Below, one piece after another: positions 32,348 through 41,665 of a DNA stretch of 57,132 nt (its first letter is position 1; each line of letters opens with the position of its first letter). The notes under the pieces were generated by a model. The model was given only the letters and a program-made list of their open reading frames with translations. It ran no database searches and had not been told where the DNA came from. The position numbers and the translations under genes were made by a program. Origin of the DNA: Drouetiella hepatica Uher 2000/2452 (GTDB lineage: Bacteria; Cyanobacteriota; Cyanobacteriia; Elainellales; Elainellaceae); NCBI GenBank assembly GCA_019359505.1, contig JAHHHD010000034.1, forward strand, positions 1-57,132. Direction: 5' to 3'.

Positions 32348-34132
32348 CTAAACCATCAAAGCCGAGTCATTCTGGACAGCATTTGCGGTTCCAGAATAGA
32401 CCCAACCCCGCTGCATATCAAGGGTGACAATTGCGCCATCGCGCACAATCTCTGTCGCGTGCTTGACCCCAACAATCACAGGTACGCCCAGCCTTAGCCC
32501 AATGACAGCCGCATGGCTGGTGAGGCTATCTTCCTCCGTCACTACGCCAGATGCTTTTTTGATCGCCTCAATGTAATCCACGCTGGTTTTAGAAACAATC
32601 AGAATTTCTCCTGGATTGAAATTTCTCAGCTCGCGGCTATTGCGAGTCACGCGGGCACGACCGCTCACCGTTCCCTGCCCAATGCCAACGCCCTTGCCCA
32701 AGACCGACGTGACGACATCCACCTTAATTAGATCCGTAGAGCCAGCTACGCCTTGAAGCGTCCCTGCGGTCATCACCACCAAGTCGCCCTGTTGCAGCAT
32801 CCCTTTCTCTTGAGCCACCGTCATGGCTGCCTGGAAGGTCTGCCCCGTTGAAGGTAAGTCCAGCACCAACAGCGGACGCACGCCCCACACGAGCTGCAGC
32901 TGCCGGGCGACATCCACATGGGGAGTGATCGCCAGAATGGGCTTGTTCGGACGAAATTTGGAGACGTTCCGCGCCGTTGCGCCTGTCTTGGTCAGAGTCA
33001 TGATGGCAGCCGCCTGAAGCTGTTCGGCAATGCGGCTGACCGCCTGACTAATGGAATTGGGGATCGATCGCCCTGATCCCATCTCTGAGTCGCGGGGATA
33101 TTGCTCTTGCTCAATTCGCATAGCAATCCGCGCCATCGTCTCGACCGCCATGACCGGGAAACTGCCGACCGCCGTTTCGTTCGACAACATGACGGCATCC
33201 GTACCATCAATGATGGCATTAGCTACATCCGAGATTTCGGCGCGGGTAGGACGCGGATTGTTGACCATGCTGTCTAGCATCTGCGTTGCCGTAATCACCG
33301 GGATACCCAGTCGATTTGCCGTTTTAATCAGCCGCTTTTGTAAAACGGGCACATCTTCGGCGGGTAGCTCCACACCCAAATCTCCCCGTGCCACCATGAC
33401 ACCATCACAAAGGGAAAGGACTGCTTCCATTTGCTCGATCGCCTCATGTTTCTCGATCTTGGCAATTACAGGCACGTTTTTCCCTGCGCTGGCAATCAGC
33501 TCTTTAATTTCCAAGACATCTTGAGGATTGCGAACAAAGCTGAGGGCAACCCAATCTACCCCCTGATCTAGCCCAAACATCAGATCTTCGCGGTCTTTGT
33601 CCGTTAAGGCACGAATGGAGAGATAGACCCCCGGAAAATTCACGCCTTTGTTGTTGGACAACACGCCGCCCACCGTCACTCGGCAATGAAGTTCGCGGGC
33701 TAGCGGATCTACCTTCTCGACCTGCATTTCCACCCGACCATCATCCAACATGATGACTGCGCCTGAAGGCACTTCATCAGCTAGCGGTTCGTAAGTCACA
33801 GAACTCTTTTCTTGCGTGCCAGGAATCTTGTGGCTGGTGAGGATGAAGGGATCGCCCTTCTTTAAGGTAATGGGGCCGTTCTCAAATCGCCCTAACCGGA
33901 TCTTAGGCCCCTGCAAGTCTTGTAAAATGCCGACGGGCTGATTGATTTCAAACGAAATTTGGCGAATCAGCCGAATACTGCGCTGGTGGTCTTCGTGGGT
34001 TCCGTGAGAGAAATTAAGACGCAAGGTGGTAGCTCCCGCCTCAATCAGCTCTTTTAGGACTTCTGGGCTGCTGGTGGCAGGTCCGATCGTGGCAACAATC
34101 TTGGTTCGATGGAGGGAATGCTGTGGTTGCAT
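32348..34132 (-). CDS. pyk: Pyruvate kinase with C-terminal PEP-utilising domain
   Basis: A 594-residue enzyme that converts PEP and ADP to pyruvate and ATP. Seen: N-terminal RTKIVATIGPATSSPEVLKE, RLNFSHGTHEDH, the active-site segment VIAKIEKHEAIEQMEAV (catalytic Lys), MVARGDLGVELP, TATQMLDSM and DAVMLSNETAVG. After the normal C-domain there is an extra 115-residue PEP-utilising swivelling domain with its phospho-His in DSLTSHAAVIGLRLGVPV, as in many cyanobacterial and Bacillus-type enzymes. Regulation by effectors cannot be read here. Cytoplasmic. Confidence 0.97.
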   Translation of the reverse strand: MQPQHSLHRTKIVATIGPATSSPEVLKELIEAGATTLRLNFSHGTHEDHQRSIRLIRQISFEINQPVGILQDLQGPKIRLGRFENGPITLKKGDPFILTSHKIPGTQEKSSVTYEPLADEVPSGAVIMLDDGRVEMQVEKVDPLARELHCRVTVGGVLSNNKGVNFPGVYLSIRALTDKDREDLMFGLDQGVDWVALSFVRNPQDVLEIKELIASAGKNVPVIAKIEKHEAIEQMEAVLSLCDGVMVARGDLGVELPAEDVPVLQKRLIKTANRLGIPVITATQMLDSMVNNPRPTRAEISDVANAIIDGTDAVMLSNETAVGSFPVMAVETMARIAMRIEQEQYPRDSEMGSGRSIPNSISQAVSRIAEQLQAAAIMTLTKTGATARNVSKFRPNKPILAITPHVDVARQLQLVWGVRPLLVLDLPSTGQTFQAAMTVAQEKGMLQQGDLVVMTAGTLQGVAGSTDLIKVDVVTSVLGKGVGIGQGTVSGRARVTRNSRELRNFNPGEILIVSKTSVDYIEAIKKASGVVTEEDSLTSHAAVIGLRLGVPVIVGVKHATEIVRDGAIVTLDMQRGWVYSGTANAVQNDSALMV

Positions 34133-34355
34133 GAGGGTTTGTGCGCAGAAGGGGAGCTGTCTACGATCGTCCGATAGTCCTATCTACGATAGTTGCGACT
34201 ACCATAGCCCTGATTATTGGTAAGGCAAGAGGGATACTACCACGTTTGGAAGTCTCTTTATATAGTTCCGGTCATGTTTGATGAAATGATGAGAAATCAG
34301 AGGAATTTTGGGGCTGGATGAGGCAGTAGATTATTTCTGACGGAGGAAATATCTT

Positions 34356-34391
34356 GTCGCTAAGATCCAAGATGTCGCCAAGATCCAAGAT
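34356..34391. repeat. 18-bp tandem duplication in the ygfZ leader
   Basis: GTCGCTAAGATCCAAGAT is repeated once with one change, ending 45 bp before ATG 34437. Confidence 0.9.
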
Positions 34392-34436
34392 AAGGATCGC
34401 AGGCAGCTCTTTGCCATTACTCAAAGCATAGACAAT

Positions 34437-35489
34437 ATGACTCAAGCACTACGGGAACTTCAGGCATCGGCAGGCGCTACTTTCACTTCAACCGCCGGAG
34501 GCGATACGCCCCTAGGCTTTGGCAATGATCCGATCGCTCTTCAGGCAGTCCAGACCGGAGTGGCAATCTGCGATCGCTCCCACTGGGGACGGATTGAGGT
34601 ATCGGGGAACGATCGCCTCCGGTTTCTGCACAACCAAACCACCAATGATTTTCAATCTCTGAAGCCAGGTCAAGGCTGCGACACGGTATTTGTGACTTCG
34701 ACCGCGCGGACGATCGATCTAGCAACAGCCTATGTTCTAGAATCTGCCGTGCTACTGCTCGTATCTCCTGGCTATAGTCAAAAGCTGACACAGTGGATGG
34801 ATCGATATATCTTTTTTGCCGACCAAGTTGATCTGAAAGATATTACAGGTGATACTGCAACATTTAGCCTTTTAGGAAAAAATAGTGATGATTTAGTGAC
34901 TCAAATAGGAGCAGGCGCGATCGTCGGTCAACCCTATGGCAGTCATCAAGTTTTTGAGATTACTGGAGTAGAAGTACGCATTGCAGTCGGCAGCGGATTG
35001 GCGACTTCAGGCTACACGCTAATCGTGAACGGCGAAGCGGCTGTGCTCTGGAAAACCTTGACTGAAGCCGGAGCTGCACCTCTGGGCGATCGCCTTTGGG
35101 AACAGCTCCGCATCACAGAAGGTCGCCCCGTACCGGGACATGAACTTACTGAAGATATAAATCCCTTAGAGGCGGGACTGTGGCAAACGATCTCGCTGAG
35201 CAAAGGCTGCTACATTGGGCAAGAGACGATCGCCCGTTTGCACACCTACAAAGGCGTGAAGCAACAGCTCTGGGGAATTCGCTTGAGCCAATCTGCGGCT
35301 CCTGAAAGCGTAGTCATGCTAGGCGAGGAGAAAGTGGGAGTTCTCACCAGCATGACTGAAACTGAGCGGGGCTACTTGGGATTAGCTTACATTCGCACCA
35401 AAGCCGTCAGCCCCAACTTAAAGGTGCAGGTAGGCGAAACCGAAGGAGAATTGGTCGCCCTACCCTTTGTATCCCACGAGTATCCCTAA
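34437..35489 (+). CDS. ygfZ: Folate-binding YgfZ/GcvT-like protein
   Basis: A 350-residue protein related to the glycine-cleavage T protein. It carries the YgfZ signature SKGCYIGQETIAR near residue 255, with the conserved Cys that marks this family. The N-terminus has RSHWGRIEVSGNDRLRFLHNQ as in GcvT-like proteins. YgfZ (IBA57) uses tetrahydrofolate and helps repair or assemble certain iron-sulfur clusters; it is not a methyltransferase. Its stop overlaps the stop of the converging thioesterase gene by 4 nt. Confidence 0.93.
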   Translation: MTQALRELQASAGATFTSTAGGDTPLGFGNDPIALQAVQTGVAICDRSHWGRIEVSGNDRLRFLHNQTTNDFQSLKPGQGCDTVFVTSTARTIDLATAYVLESAVLLLVSPGYSQKLTQWMDRYIFFADQVDLKDITGDTATFSLLGKNSDDLVTQIGAGAIVGQPYGSHQVFEITGVEVRIAVGSGLATSGYTLIVNGEAAVLWKTLTEAGAAPLGDRLWEQLRITEGRPVPGHELTEDINPLEAGLWQTISLSKGCYIGQETIARLHTYKGVKQQLWGIRLSQSAAPESVVMLGEEKVGVLTSMTETERGYLGLAYIRTKAVSPNLKVQVGETEGELVALPFVSHEYP

Positions 35490-35962
35490 CCTTCAAATTG
35501 TCCCGACAATCTCTTTAGGGCATCTTGCATGGTGGGGGGTAGCTGCCGCATAATTTTGCCCTTCTCTCGATCGACTGCCACCAGCGACACCTGAGCCGTT
35601 ACATAAGTCTCTTGTCTATCTAGCGACTGAATTTGGTATTCCCAGTTGAGCCGTACGCCTTCCATTGCCGACATTCTGGCTCGGACGATCGCCTCCGTTC
35701 CCAGCTTGATCGAGCGATGATAGCGAATGGATAGATCGACCACAGGTAAATCACAGCCGATCGCCACCAGATCAGAAAACTCAATGCCGAGCGATCGCAG
35801 ACACTCCACACGAGCTTCTTCCAGCCAAGCAATATAAGTGCCATGCCAGACGATACCCGCATAGTCAGTATGGTGGGGCTGGGCGCGAACGGGGTAGTCA
35901 AACCAATTGTTGGGGGCTTCACTCGATCGCGGTTGAATGGCTTCAGTGGATTGGAGCTGCAT
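35486..35962 (-). CDS. Acyl-CoA thioesterase, 4HBT (hotdog) family
   Basis: A 158-residue hotdog-fold protein. PHHTDYAGIVWHGTYIAWLEEAR carries the 4HBT catalytic region (Asp in HTDYAG, as in YbgC and DHNA-CoA thioesterases), followed by LSIRYHRSIKLGTEAIVRAR. It hydrolyses an acyl-CoA, possibly 4-hydroxybenzoyl- or medium-chain acyl-CoA; it could serve the DHNA-CoA step of phylloquinone synthesis, but the sequence does not prove it. Its leader holds a 13-bp tandem array. Confidence 0.88.
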   Translation of the reverse strand: MQLQSTEAIQPRSSEAPNNWFDYPVRAQPHHTDYAGIVWHGTYIAWLEEARVECLRSLGIEFSDLVAIGCDLPVVDLSIRYHRSIKLGTEAIVRARMSAMEGVRLNWEYQIQSLDRQETYVTAQVSLVAVDREKGKIMRQLPPTMQDALKRLSGQFEG

Positions 35963-35976
35963 AGACTCACCTTCTA

Positions 35977-36028
35977 TTGAACTGAACTATTGAACTGAAT
36001 GGTTGAGCTGAATGGTTGAGCTGAATTT
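35977..36028. repeat. 13-bp x4 tandem array upstream of the thioesterase gene
   Basis: Units TTGAACTGAACTA, TTGAACTGAATGG, TTGAGCTGAATGG and TTGAGCTGAATTT, starting 15 bp before the start codon of the minus-strand gene. Confidence 0.9.
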
Positions 36029-36033
36029 TAGAG

Positions 36034-36125
36034 ATGGCAACCGCCAAGGCGGTTAGGACGGGGACATTTAGGTAGGGTGCTTCGCGCCCCACCTAAATGT
36101 CCTAAGCAAATTGGCGACAGCCATA
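36034..36125. mobile_element. Complete M1 element (92 bp)
   Basis: ATGGCAACCGCCAAGGCGG, then TTAGGACGGGGACATTTAGG, an inner stem with a small mismatch (GTAGGGTGCTTCGCGCCCCAC), and TAAATGTCCTAAGCAAATTGG with the end GCGACAGCCATA. Orientation as in the 15548 copy. Confidence 0.85.
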
Positions 36126-36345
36126 CTTGAGGATCTGCGACTATGAAGTGCGATCGCTCCATCTAGGCTAGCTTAGACTCGCGAAGATCTCAGCTATTTT
36201 TCAATCTGTGAAGGATTTGCAGATTGGCGATTCAACCGTCATAGACTGGGCTTAAAGAGTCCTATTGATCATTAAACTTTAAGCCGATAAGCTTTAAGCC
36301 AATCTGGCTCGATCGCTACAGAAAAGCTTGATTCAGGAGTAGCCC

Positions 36346-37185
36346 ATGATAGAAAAAATTTTACTGGCCAATTCAGGCACCGGACGTACTGAAGAAATGT
36401 TGAAATCGCTGATGGAAGTGCCGCTGATTCAGCGGGCTACCGTTACCGTACTCCATGTCGTAGCGCCACAGGTAACAGCCGAAGCCATGACAGAAAAATG
36501 GCAGGAAGGGGGCAAAACCCTGGCAAACTCCATTCAAAAGCTCAGTCTAGATCCGACGCGCGTGACTGCCATGCTGCGAGAAGGCGACCCCAAGGATATT
36601 GTTTGTCGGGTTGCGGATGAAATCGATTCCGACCTGATTATTATGGGTTCGCGGGGGTTGAAGCGCATTCAGTCGATTCTGGAAAACTCGGTGAGCCAGT
36701 ATGTGTTTCAGCTTGCCTCTCGCCCAATGCTGTTGGTTAAAGACGATATCGTGGTGCGCAAAATCAACCGAATTATGGTGGCAATGGACAAGTCGCCCTC
36801 GGCGCAAAAATGCCTGAAGCTGGCGATCGCCTTTCTCCGAGACATCAAAGGCAGTCAGCTTGTTTTAGCCCACACTAACCCTGATCTGAAGCTGAAGCCC
36901 GGTGAAATTTCTGCCAATCCCAATGAAGATCCGGTGCTGATTCCAGCAATCAACGAAGCTAAGAAGTACGGCGTTAACTACAAATGTATTGCGCCAGAAG
37001 GTAAACCCGGTGAACGGATCTGTCAAATTGCTGAAGACCTAAACGTCGATTTACTGATTTTAGGATCACCCGAAAGCCGCCCCTCGATCGCCAAAGCATT
37101 ACCCGATCTCGACCGCCTTCTGGGGCAGTCGCTTTCAGACTATGTGCGGGTTTATGCCAACTGTCCGGTGCTGCTAGTGCGATAG
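36346..37185 (+). CDS. Universal stress protein, two tandem Usp domains
   Basis: A 279-residue protein made of two Usp (Rossmann-like) domains, about 1-140 and 141-279. The first has EKILLANSGTGRT and LIIMGSRGLKRIQSILENSVSQYVF, close to the ATP-binding G-x2-G-x9-G-S pattern. The second has INRIMVAMDKSPSAQKCLKL and LLILGSPESRPSIAKALPD, with less of the nucleotide motif. Double-Usp proteins are common in cyanobacteria and respond to stress or nutrient state; the target is unknown. Cytoplasmic. Confidence 0.92.
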   Translation: MIEKILLANSGTGRTEEMLKSLMEVPLIQRATVTVLHVVAPQVTAEAMTEKWQEGGKTLANSIQKLSLDPTRVTAMLREGDPKDIVCRVADEIDSDLIIMGSRGLKRIQSILENSVSQYVFQLASRPMLLVKDDIVVRKINRIMVAMDKSPSAQKCLKLAIAFLRDIKGSQLVLAHTNPDLKLKPGEISANPNEDPVLIPAINEAKKYGVNYKCIAPEGKPGERICQIAEDLNVDLLILGSPESRPSIAKALPDLDRLLGQSLSDYVRVYANCPVLLVR

Positions 37186-37198
37186 CGCCAATGAAGTC

Positions 37199-37220
37199 GC
37201 GCTGCCTTCCCAGGCAGCGC
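37199..37220. terminator. Hairpin between converging USP and aminotransferase genes
   Basis: GCGCTGCC pairs with GGCAGCGC across a 6-nt loop, in the 43-bp gap between the two stops. No U-run is visible in either direction. Confidence 0.45.
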
Positions 37221-37228
37221 TAACCCGG

Positions 37229-38377
37229 CTACTGCGTCAGGACTTGAGCTGCCGCAGCGACTCCCGCACCTGCCGTAAAGTTCTCGTAGCCCAACTCGCT
37301 CAGAGCCGCTTCCAAAGCGCTGATCGCCGTCAGAATGTCGCGATCGCTGACAAAGCCCAGATGCCCCACTCGGAAGATCTTGCCGCTGAGGTGATCCTGT
37401 CCGCCCGCCATGACGATATCAAAGCGCTTGCGCAGAATCGATCGAATTTTCTCAGCATCCACGCCGATGGGAGCCACAGACGTAATCGCTGGGCTGCCCG
37501 CAGAGTCGGGGGCAAACAGCGGCAGGTTGAGGGCTTTCATGGCAGCACGAGTGGCATTTTTGAGGCGATCGTGTCGAGCAAAAATATTCTCCAAACCCTC
37601 TGCCCTCATTATGCCCAGCGCCACCTGAAGCGCAAAAAACATATTAACCGGAGGCGTAAAGGGATGGCTATTTTTGGCGGCTTCCTTGCGGTACTTGCCC
37701 AAATCTAGATAGAAACGCGGCAGCTTTGCGGTGGCATAAGCTTCCCAAGCTTTGGGACTAACTGCCACAAAACCCAATCCTGGCGGCAGCATATAGCCTT
37801 TTTGCGAACCTGAAGCGACGACATCTAGACCCCAGGCATCGATCGGCACGCTAGTGGCTCCTAGACTCGTGACCGCATCGACCATCATCAGCGCACCGTG
37901 CGCTTTGACATAGCGGCTAATGGTTTCCAGGTCATTAATTACGCCCGTCGAGGTTTCGCTATGGGTAACGATGACTGCCTTAATTTGTTTGTCAGCATCG
38001 GCTTCGAGAGAGGCGCGCACCGCTTCAGGGTCAATCACTTTGCCCCACTCAGCCGTCACTTTCTCGACGTTTAGCCCATAGACTTCGCAGATCTCGACCC
38101 AGCGATCGCCAAATTTGCCGTTGGTGGTAACGAGGACGCGATCGCCCTGGCTAAGGAAGTTAATGATTCCCGCCTCCATTGCACCCGTACCGCTAGCTGC
38201 CAAAATCAGCACGTCATTTTGGGTTTGGTGCAGCCACTTTAGCCCTTCGGTAACTTCGGCAATAATTTTGAAAAAATCGCCGCTGCGATGCCCGATCGGG
38301 TGCTTCGCCATGGCTAGCAACACGCTTTCCGGTACGGGAGTCGGCCCCGGAATCATTAACATCAACTTGTCATCCAT
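37229..38377 (-). CDS. Class V aminotransferase (alanine/serine-glyoxylate type)
   Basis: A 382-residue PLP enzyme. LMLMIPGPTPVPESVLLAM at the start, ASGTGAMEAGI, VIVTHSETSTGVINDLE, VDAVTSLGA (Asp contacting the PLP ring) and SGSQKGYMLPPGLG with the Schiff-base Lys. This is the family annotated in cyanobacteria as serine/alanine-glyoxylate aminotransferase or historically soluble hydrogenase small subunit. It probably acts in photorespiratory glyoxylate metabolism. Substrate preference is not decided by sequence. A 15-bp x3 array lies 25 bp upstream of its start. Confidence 0.93.
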   Translation of the reverse strand: MDDKLMLMIPGPTPVPESVLLAMAKHPIGHRSGDFFKIIAEVTEGLKWLHQTQNDVLILAASGTGAMEAGIINFLSQGDRVLVTTNGKFGDRWVEICEVYGLNVEKVTAEWGKVIDPEAVRASLEADADKQIKAVIVTHSETSTGVINDLETISRYVKAHGALMMVDAVTSLGATSVPIDAWGLDVVASGSQKGYMLPPGLGFVAVSPKAWEAYATAKLPRFYLDLGKYRKEAAKNSHPFTPPVNMFFALQVALGIMRAEGLENIFARHDRLKNATRAAMKALNLPLFAPDSAGSPAITSVAPIGVDAEKIRSILRKRFDIVMAGGQDHLSGKIFRVGHLGFVSDRDILTAISALEAALSELGYENFTAGAGVAAAAQVLTQ

Positions 38378-38402
38378 TGCTCTATCCTGCCTTAGCCCAA
38401 CT

Positions 38403-38447
38403 TTCTATCGACACGAATTCTGTTGACACAAATTCTATCGACCCAGA
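38403..38447. repeat. 15-bp x3 tandem array upstream of the aminotransferase gene
   Basis: Units TTCTATCGACACGAA, TTCTGTTGACACAAA and TTCTATCGACCCAGA, 25 bp before the minus-strand start codon. Confidence 0.85.
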
Positions 38448-38515
38448 CCAGGATGATACAACTTATTGCGATCGTGTTGGCTTTTTAGCGATCTGTAACT
38501 TTTGAGCGCAGCAAA

Positions 38516-39928
38516 CTACTTGGTCTGATCTCTCGATTGGGCACGCCGCCGCACCAGGAAATTAGGCAACTCAACAGTGCCCAAGCGCGGCAGAGGAAAG
38601 GCGATCGGCTCCAAATGTTCGGGCGGCATGGCGGGCTGAATGGTTTGGATGGCTGTCAGCAGTTCAGCAAGCACGAGATGGGCTTCATGAGATTCGTGAG
38701 GGGAGCCTTCAATGTCGATCGCCAGATCTGACAGGGCATGTTCCACTAAATCCCGAATATGAACGATTTGCCGCTGGCTGGTGGCATGGCGATCGCGCCA
38801 GTACTGAATCGCCGTTTCATGCTCTGTCACCTGCTGCGCCTGCTGAAGAATTTGTTCCTGCATCTCAGCAACCTGCTGTTCTAGCGCCAATTCACGGGTT
38901 TGCCACACTTGGCGATCGTCCTCCATTTCCTGGTGGCTTTGCTGCAATCGGGTATGCTGAATTGCCTGTTGAGCCAACTGCTCTTGCAGGGTCTCTATCT
39001 GCCGCAAAGTGTGAGTCGAATCTTGCAGGGCATCTGGCTCGGAGACGGCGCGACGCAGGGCACGAGTGTGGCGTTCTTCTAGCACCACATGAGTTTGTTC
39101 AATCTGCGCTTCGAGTTGGGCAAGGCTCGATCGGTACTGGCGGAGGCTGGCGGAAAGCTCACGGATCTGCTGCTGCGAGGCTTCGAGCTGTCCCTGTAGG
39201 CTGGCGGTTGCCGTGCGGGAAGCCAGAATTTCTGCCTCCATTTCTAACATACGCTGGTGCCGAACCTCTAATGCCGTCTGCAAGTCTTGCACCTGCTTTC
39301 CCATGCGATTGCGGTGGGTTTGAGCCTCCTGCTGATCTTGAGAGATTTTCAACCGCAGATGCTCAACTTCTTGCTGTTGAGTCTGGGTCATAGCTTCGAT
39401 TGTCGTTAGCAATTCTTGAATTGCCTGGTCGCGCTGCTGAGTCTCTAGAATCTGAGCCTCTAATGCCTGCTGCTGCTCACCCATTTGCAGCTTGAGACGA
39501 GCGATCGCCTGTTGCTGCACAGAGGCATAATCTTCTGTGGCAGCAAGCTGTGCTTCCAAAATTGCCTGGTCTTGTAGCTTTAGACGCAGTTCCTCCAGAT
39601 AAGCCAGGGCTTGATCGAGAGCCTGCTCTAAGTGAAAAATTCTTGAAACTTTCTCTTTGTCAAGCGCCTGAGCTTGGGATAGTTCCTCCAGCAGGGTTTG
39701 ATAGTCGGCAGGGGTGAGCGCCAGCTCTAGGCAAGGGTCGATCGCAGGGGGGAAAAGTAGGGGATTGGAGTCCACCCAGTTCGATTGAGCCAGGGAAGTC
39801 TGAGCCAGCTCTGCTGAAACTAGCTCGATCGCAGTCAAATCTGTCTGGGCGATCTCTATCTGGGCGATCTCCGGGTGGACTATTTCTGCCTGGACTAAAT
39901 TTGCCTGAGATGAATCCAACTGAGACAC
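38516..39928 (-). CDS. Long coiled-coil protein with N-terminal pentad repeats
   Basis: A 470-residue protein. Residues 10-49 are eight five-residue units (NLVQA EIVHP EIAQI EIAQT and so on), followed by a short linker. A Gln/Glu/Leu-rich coiled coil spans about 75-400, and a C-terminal segment includes EPIAFPLPRLGTVELPNFLV. Similar coiled-coil proteins with a conserved LPxFLVR-type tail occur in cyanobacteria to my knowledge; they may organise cytoplasmic or cell-division structures, but no function is established. There is no membrane segment. Its leader contains a 17-bp duplication. Confidence 0.7.
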   Translation of the reverse strand: MSQLDSSQANLVQAEIVHPEIAQIEIAQTDLTAIELVSAELAQTSLAQSNWVDSNPLLFPPAIDPCLELALTPADYQTLLEELSQAQALDKEKVSRIFHLEQALDQALAYLEELRLKLQDQAILEAQLAATEDYASVQQQAIARLKLQMGEQQQALEAQILETQQRDQAIQELLTTIEAMTQTQQQEVEHLRLKISQDQQEAQTHRNRMGKQVQDLQTALEVRHQRMLEMEAEILASRTATASLQGQLEASQQQIRELSASLRQYRSSLAQLEAQIEQTHVVLEERHTRALRRAVSEPDALQDSTHTLRQIETLQEQLAQQAIQHTRLQQSHQEMEDDRQVWQTRELALEQQVAEMQEQILQQAQQVTEHETAIQYWRDRHATSQRQIVHIRDLVEHALSDLAIDIEGSPHESHEAHLVLAELLTAIQTIQPAMPPEHLEPIAFPLPRLGTVELPNFLVRRRAQSRDQTK

Positions 39929-40016
39929 TCAGAACCTCCCACAAAACCAACGAGATAATTTAGACCCTATTGCCCCAGGAGCATTCAGCGCCACTGTAGC
40001 GCTCTAGACCGCTGCT

Positions 40017-40062
40017 TCAGAATTGATGCCGCCTCAGAATTGATGCCGCTTCAGAAGAATTG
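40017..40062. repeat. 17-bp tandem duplication upstream of the coiled-coil gene
   Basis: TCAGAATTGATGCCGCC is repeated with one change, followed by a partial third unit (TCAGAAGAATTG). Confidence 0.85.
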
Positions 40063-40158
40063 ACATAGTTTAGCAGCAATTATTGATATGGCAATGGGCT
40101 GACCTAAAACAGAAATTCTTTAAGGAGCCTTTATTGTGCCCTTGAGAACACGATGTCC

Positions 40159-40446
40159 CTACTTGCCAGGATTAGCCATATCTGGCGCTTGAACAGGTGC
40201 AATAGACTCGACGTGATGGGGGGCAGCATGGTTTAGCGACCAGCGATAATCCACCGTAAGGTTGGCACGTTGACAGCTATCCTCTAGCTGCTTTTGCTGG
40301 GTTAACGCCTTGCGTAAGGTGCCAATTAGCTCATGAACCTGCTCTCGTTGAGGAGACTTATGCCCCACTGCGAACATTGTTTGCCGTTCTAGCAATTGCA
40401 GAAGTAGCTCGTAGTGAATATGGGACGGGAGAGGAATTGGATCCAT
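40159..40446 (-). CDS. DUF5340 family protein
   Basis: A 95-residue protein: MDPIPLPSHIHYELLLQLLE, then LIGTLRKALTQQKQLEDSC and VDYRWSLNH. These blocks match the cyanobacterial DUF5340 family as I remember it. Soluble, helical, function unknown. It lies 198 bp downstream of trpC on the same strand and could be co-transcribed with it. Confidence 0.75.
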   Translation of the reverse strand: MDPIPLPSHIHYELLLQLLERQTMFAVGHKSPQREQVHELIGTLRKALTQQKQLEDSCQRANLTVDYRWSLNHAAPHHVESIAPVQAPDMANPGK

Positions 40447-40644
40447 GTAGCCTACGAGCGAAAGGGGATGATTTGATCTAGCTGACTCACAAGTCTAGAT
40501 GATTCAATCTAAACATGAGTTTAGAGATACACCAAGCTTTTCGGGAAGTTCAACCGAAGTGTAGCAATTCTAAATTAGGAATTTCCCGCAGTGCGATCGC
40601 CTAACGCATACCTCTAGCCAGAAGGCAGGTCTAGCTGGGCAGGT

Positions 40645-41529
40645 TTACTTAGAGAACAGAGCAACGATCGCTTCTCCTGGATTAGGCTGCTTCACCAGCG
40701 ACTCCCCAATCAGCACGGCTGTCGCGCCAGCCTGCTGTACCCGATGCAGATCTTCGGGGGTATGCAAGCCCGATTCGCTGACCGCCAGAATGCCGCGTTC
40801 TTGAAGCGTCTCGCCTCTAGCCGCTAGGAGATCGCAGGTGGTTTGCAAGTCTACCGAGAAATCTTCGAGATTGCGGTTGTTGATGCCCACGAGCGCCACG
40901 CCTTCTAATGCCAAGACGCGATCAAGTTCCTCTAGGGTATGCACTTCAATCAACGCTGCCATGCCTAGCGCTTTAGCAATTTTGAGGAAGTACTGCAAAT
41001 CTTTATCCGGCAAGATGGCGGCAATCAACAAGACGGCATCTGCACCATGAATCCTGGCTAGATAGATTTGGTAGGGATAAACTAAGAAGTCTTTGCACAG
41101 CAGCGGCGTATCGACTGCTGCCCGTACTCGCCGCAGATTCTCAAAGCTGCCTTGAAAGAATTTTACGTCCGTCAGCACAGAGATACAGGCAGCTCCCGCC
41201 TGGGCGTAGGACTGGGCGATCGCCACGGCATCAAAGTCGGCTCGAATCACGCCTTTGCTGGGTGAGGCTTTTTTGACCTCGGCAATTAGCGCAGGCTGAG
41301 TTTTTCCTTGACGCAGCGCCGCAACAAAATCCCGTGTCGGCGGGGCATCCTGCACCTGTTTTTGCAGATCCGCTAGCGGCTGCCGCTCCCGCATTTGATC
41401 CACTTCGACTTCTTTTTGCCAGACAATTTCCTCCAAAATGTGGCGAGGTTTGGCATCGGGCACATTTGCCTGATAGCGCAAGTATTCAACGGCGATGGCA
41501 CGGTTAGGAGAGCGGCGACGGATTTCCAT
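40645..41529 (-). CDS. trpC: Indole-3-glycerol phosphate synthase
   Basis: A 294-residue (beta/alpha)8 barrel enzyme of tryptophan synthesis. Seen: [31 protein letters not shown] (catalytic Lys and Glu region), [33 protein letters not shown] (Lys), [13 protein letters not shown] and [13 protein letters not shown]. Cyanobacterial TrpC usually has this N-terminal extension before the barrel. The frame stays open to 41778, overlapping lpdA and running through a C-rich repeat (PHPPL), so ATG 41529 is taken as the start. trmH, lpdA and trpC follow each other on this strand. Confidence 0.95.
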   Translation of the reverse strand: MEIRRRSPNRAIAVEYLRYQANVPDAKPRHILEEIVWQKEVEVDQMRERQPLADLQKQVQDAPPTRDFVAALRQGKTQPALIAEVKKASPSKGVIRADFDAVAIAQSYAQAGAACISVLTDVKFFQGSFENLRRVRAAVDTPLLCKDFLVYPYQIYLARIHGADAVLLIAAILPDKDLQYFLKIAKALGMAALIEVHTLEELDRVLALEGVALVGINNRNLEDFSVDLQTTCDLLAARGETLQERGILAVSESGLHTPEDLHRVQQAGATAVLIGESLVKQPNPGEAIVALFSK

Positions 41530-41542
41530 GGGTTGATGAAGC

Positions 41543-41598
41543 AGATGGGGAAGGGATGGATGGGGGAGGGGTGGATGGGGGAGGGGTGGATGGGGGAG
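41543..41598. repeat. 15-bp G-rich minisatellite between lpdA and trpC
   Basis: About four units of the GGATGGGGGAGGGGT type. The plus strand has repeated runs of four or five G and could form a G-quadruplex; the trpC transcript would carry the C-rich complement, 14 nt before its start codon. Confidence 0.85.
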
Positions 41599-41665
41599 TT
41601 TAAGTGCCATATCAAATTTGATATTCACTCTCACATACCCCTTTACCCATCTACCCATTTCCCCC

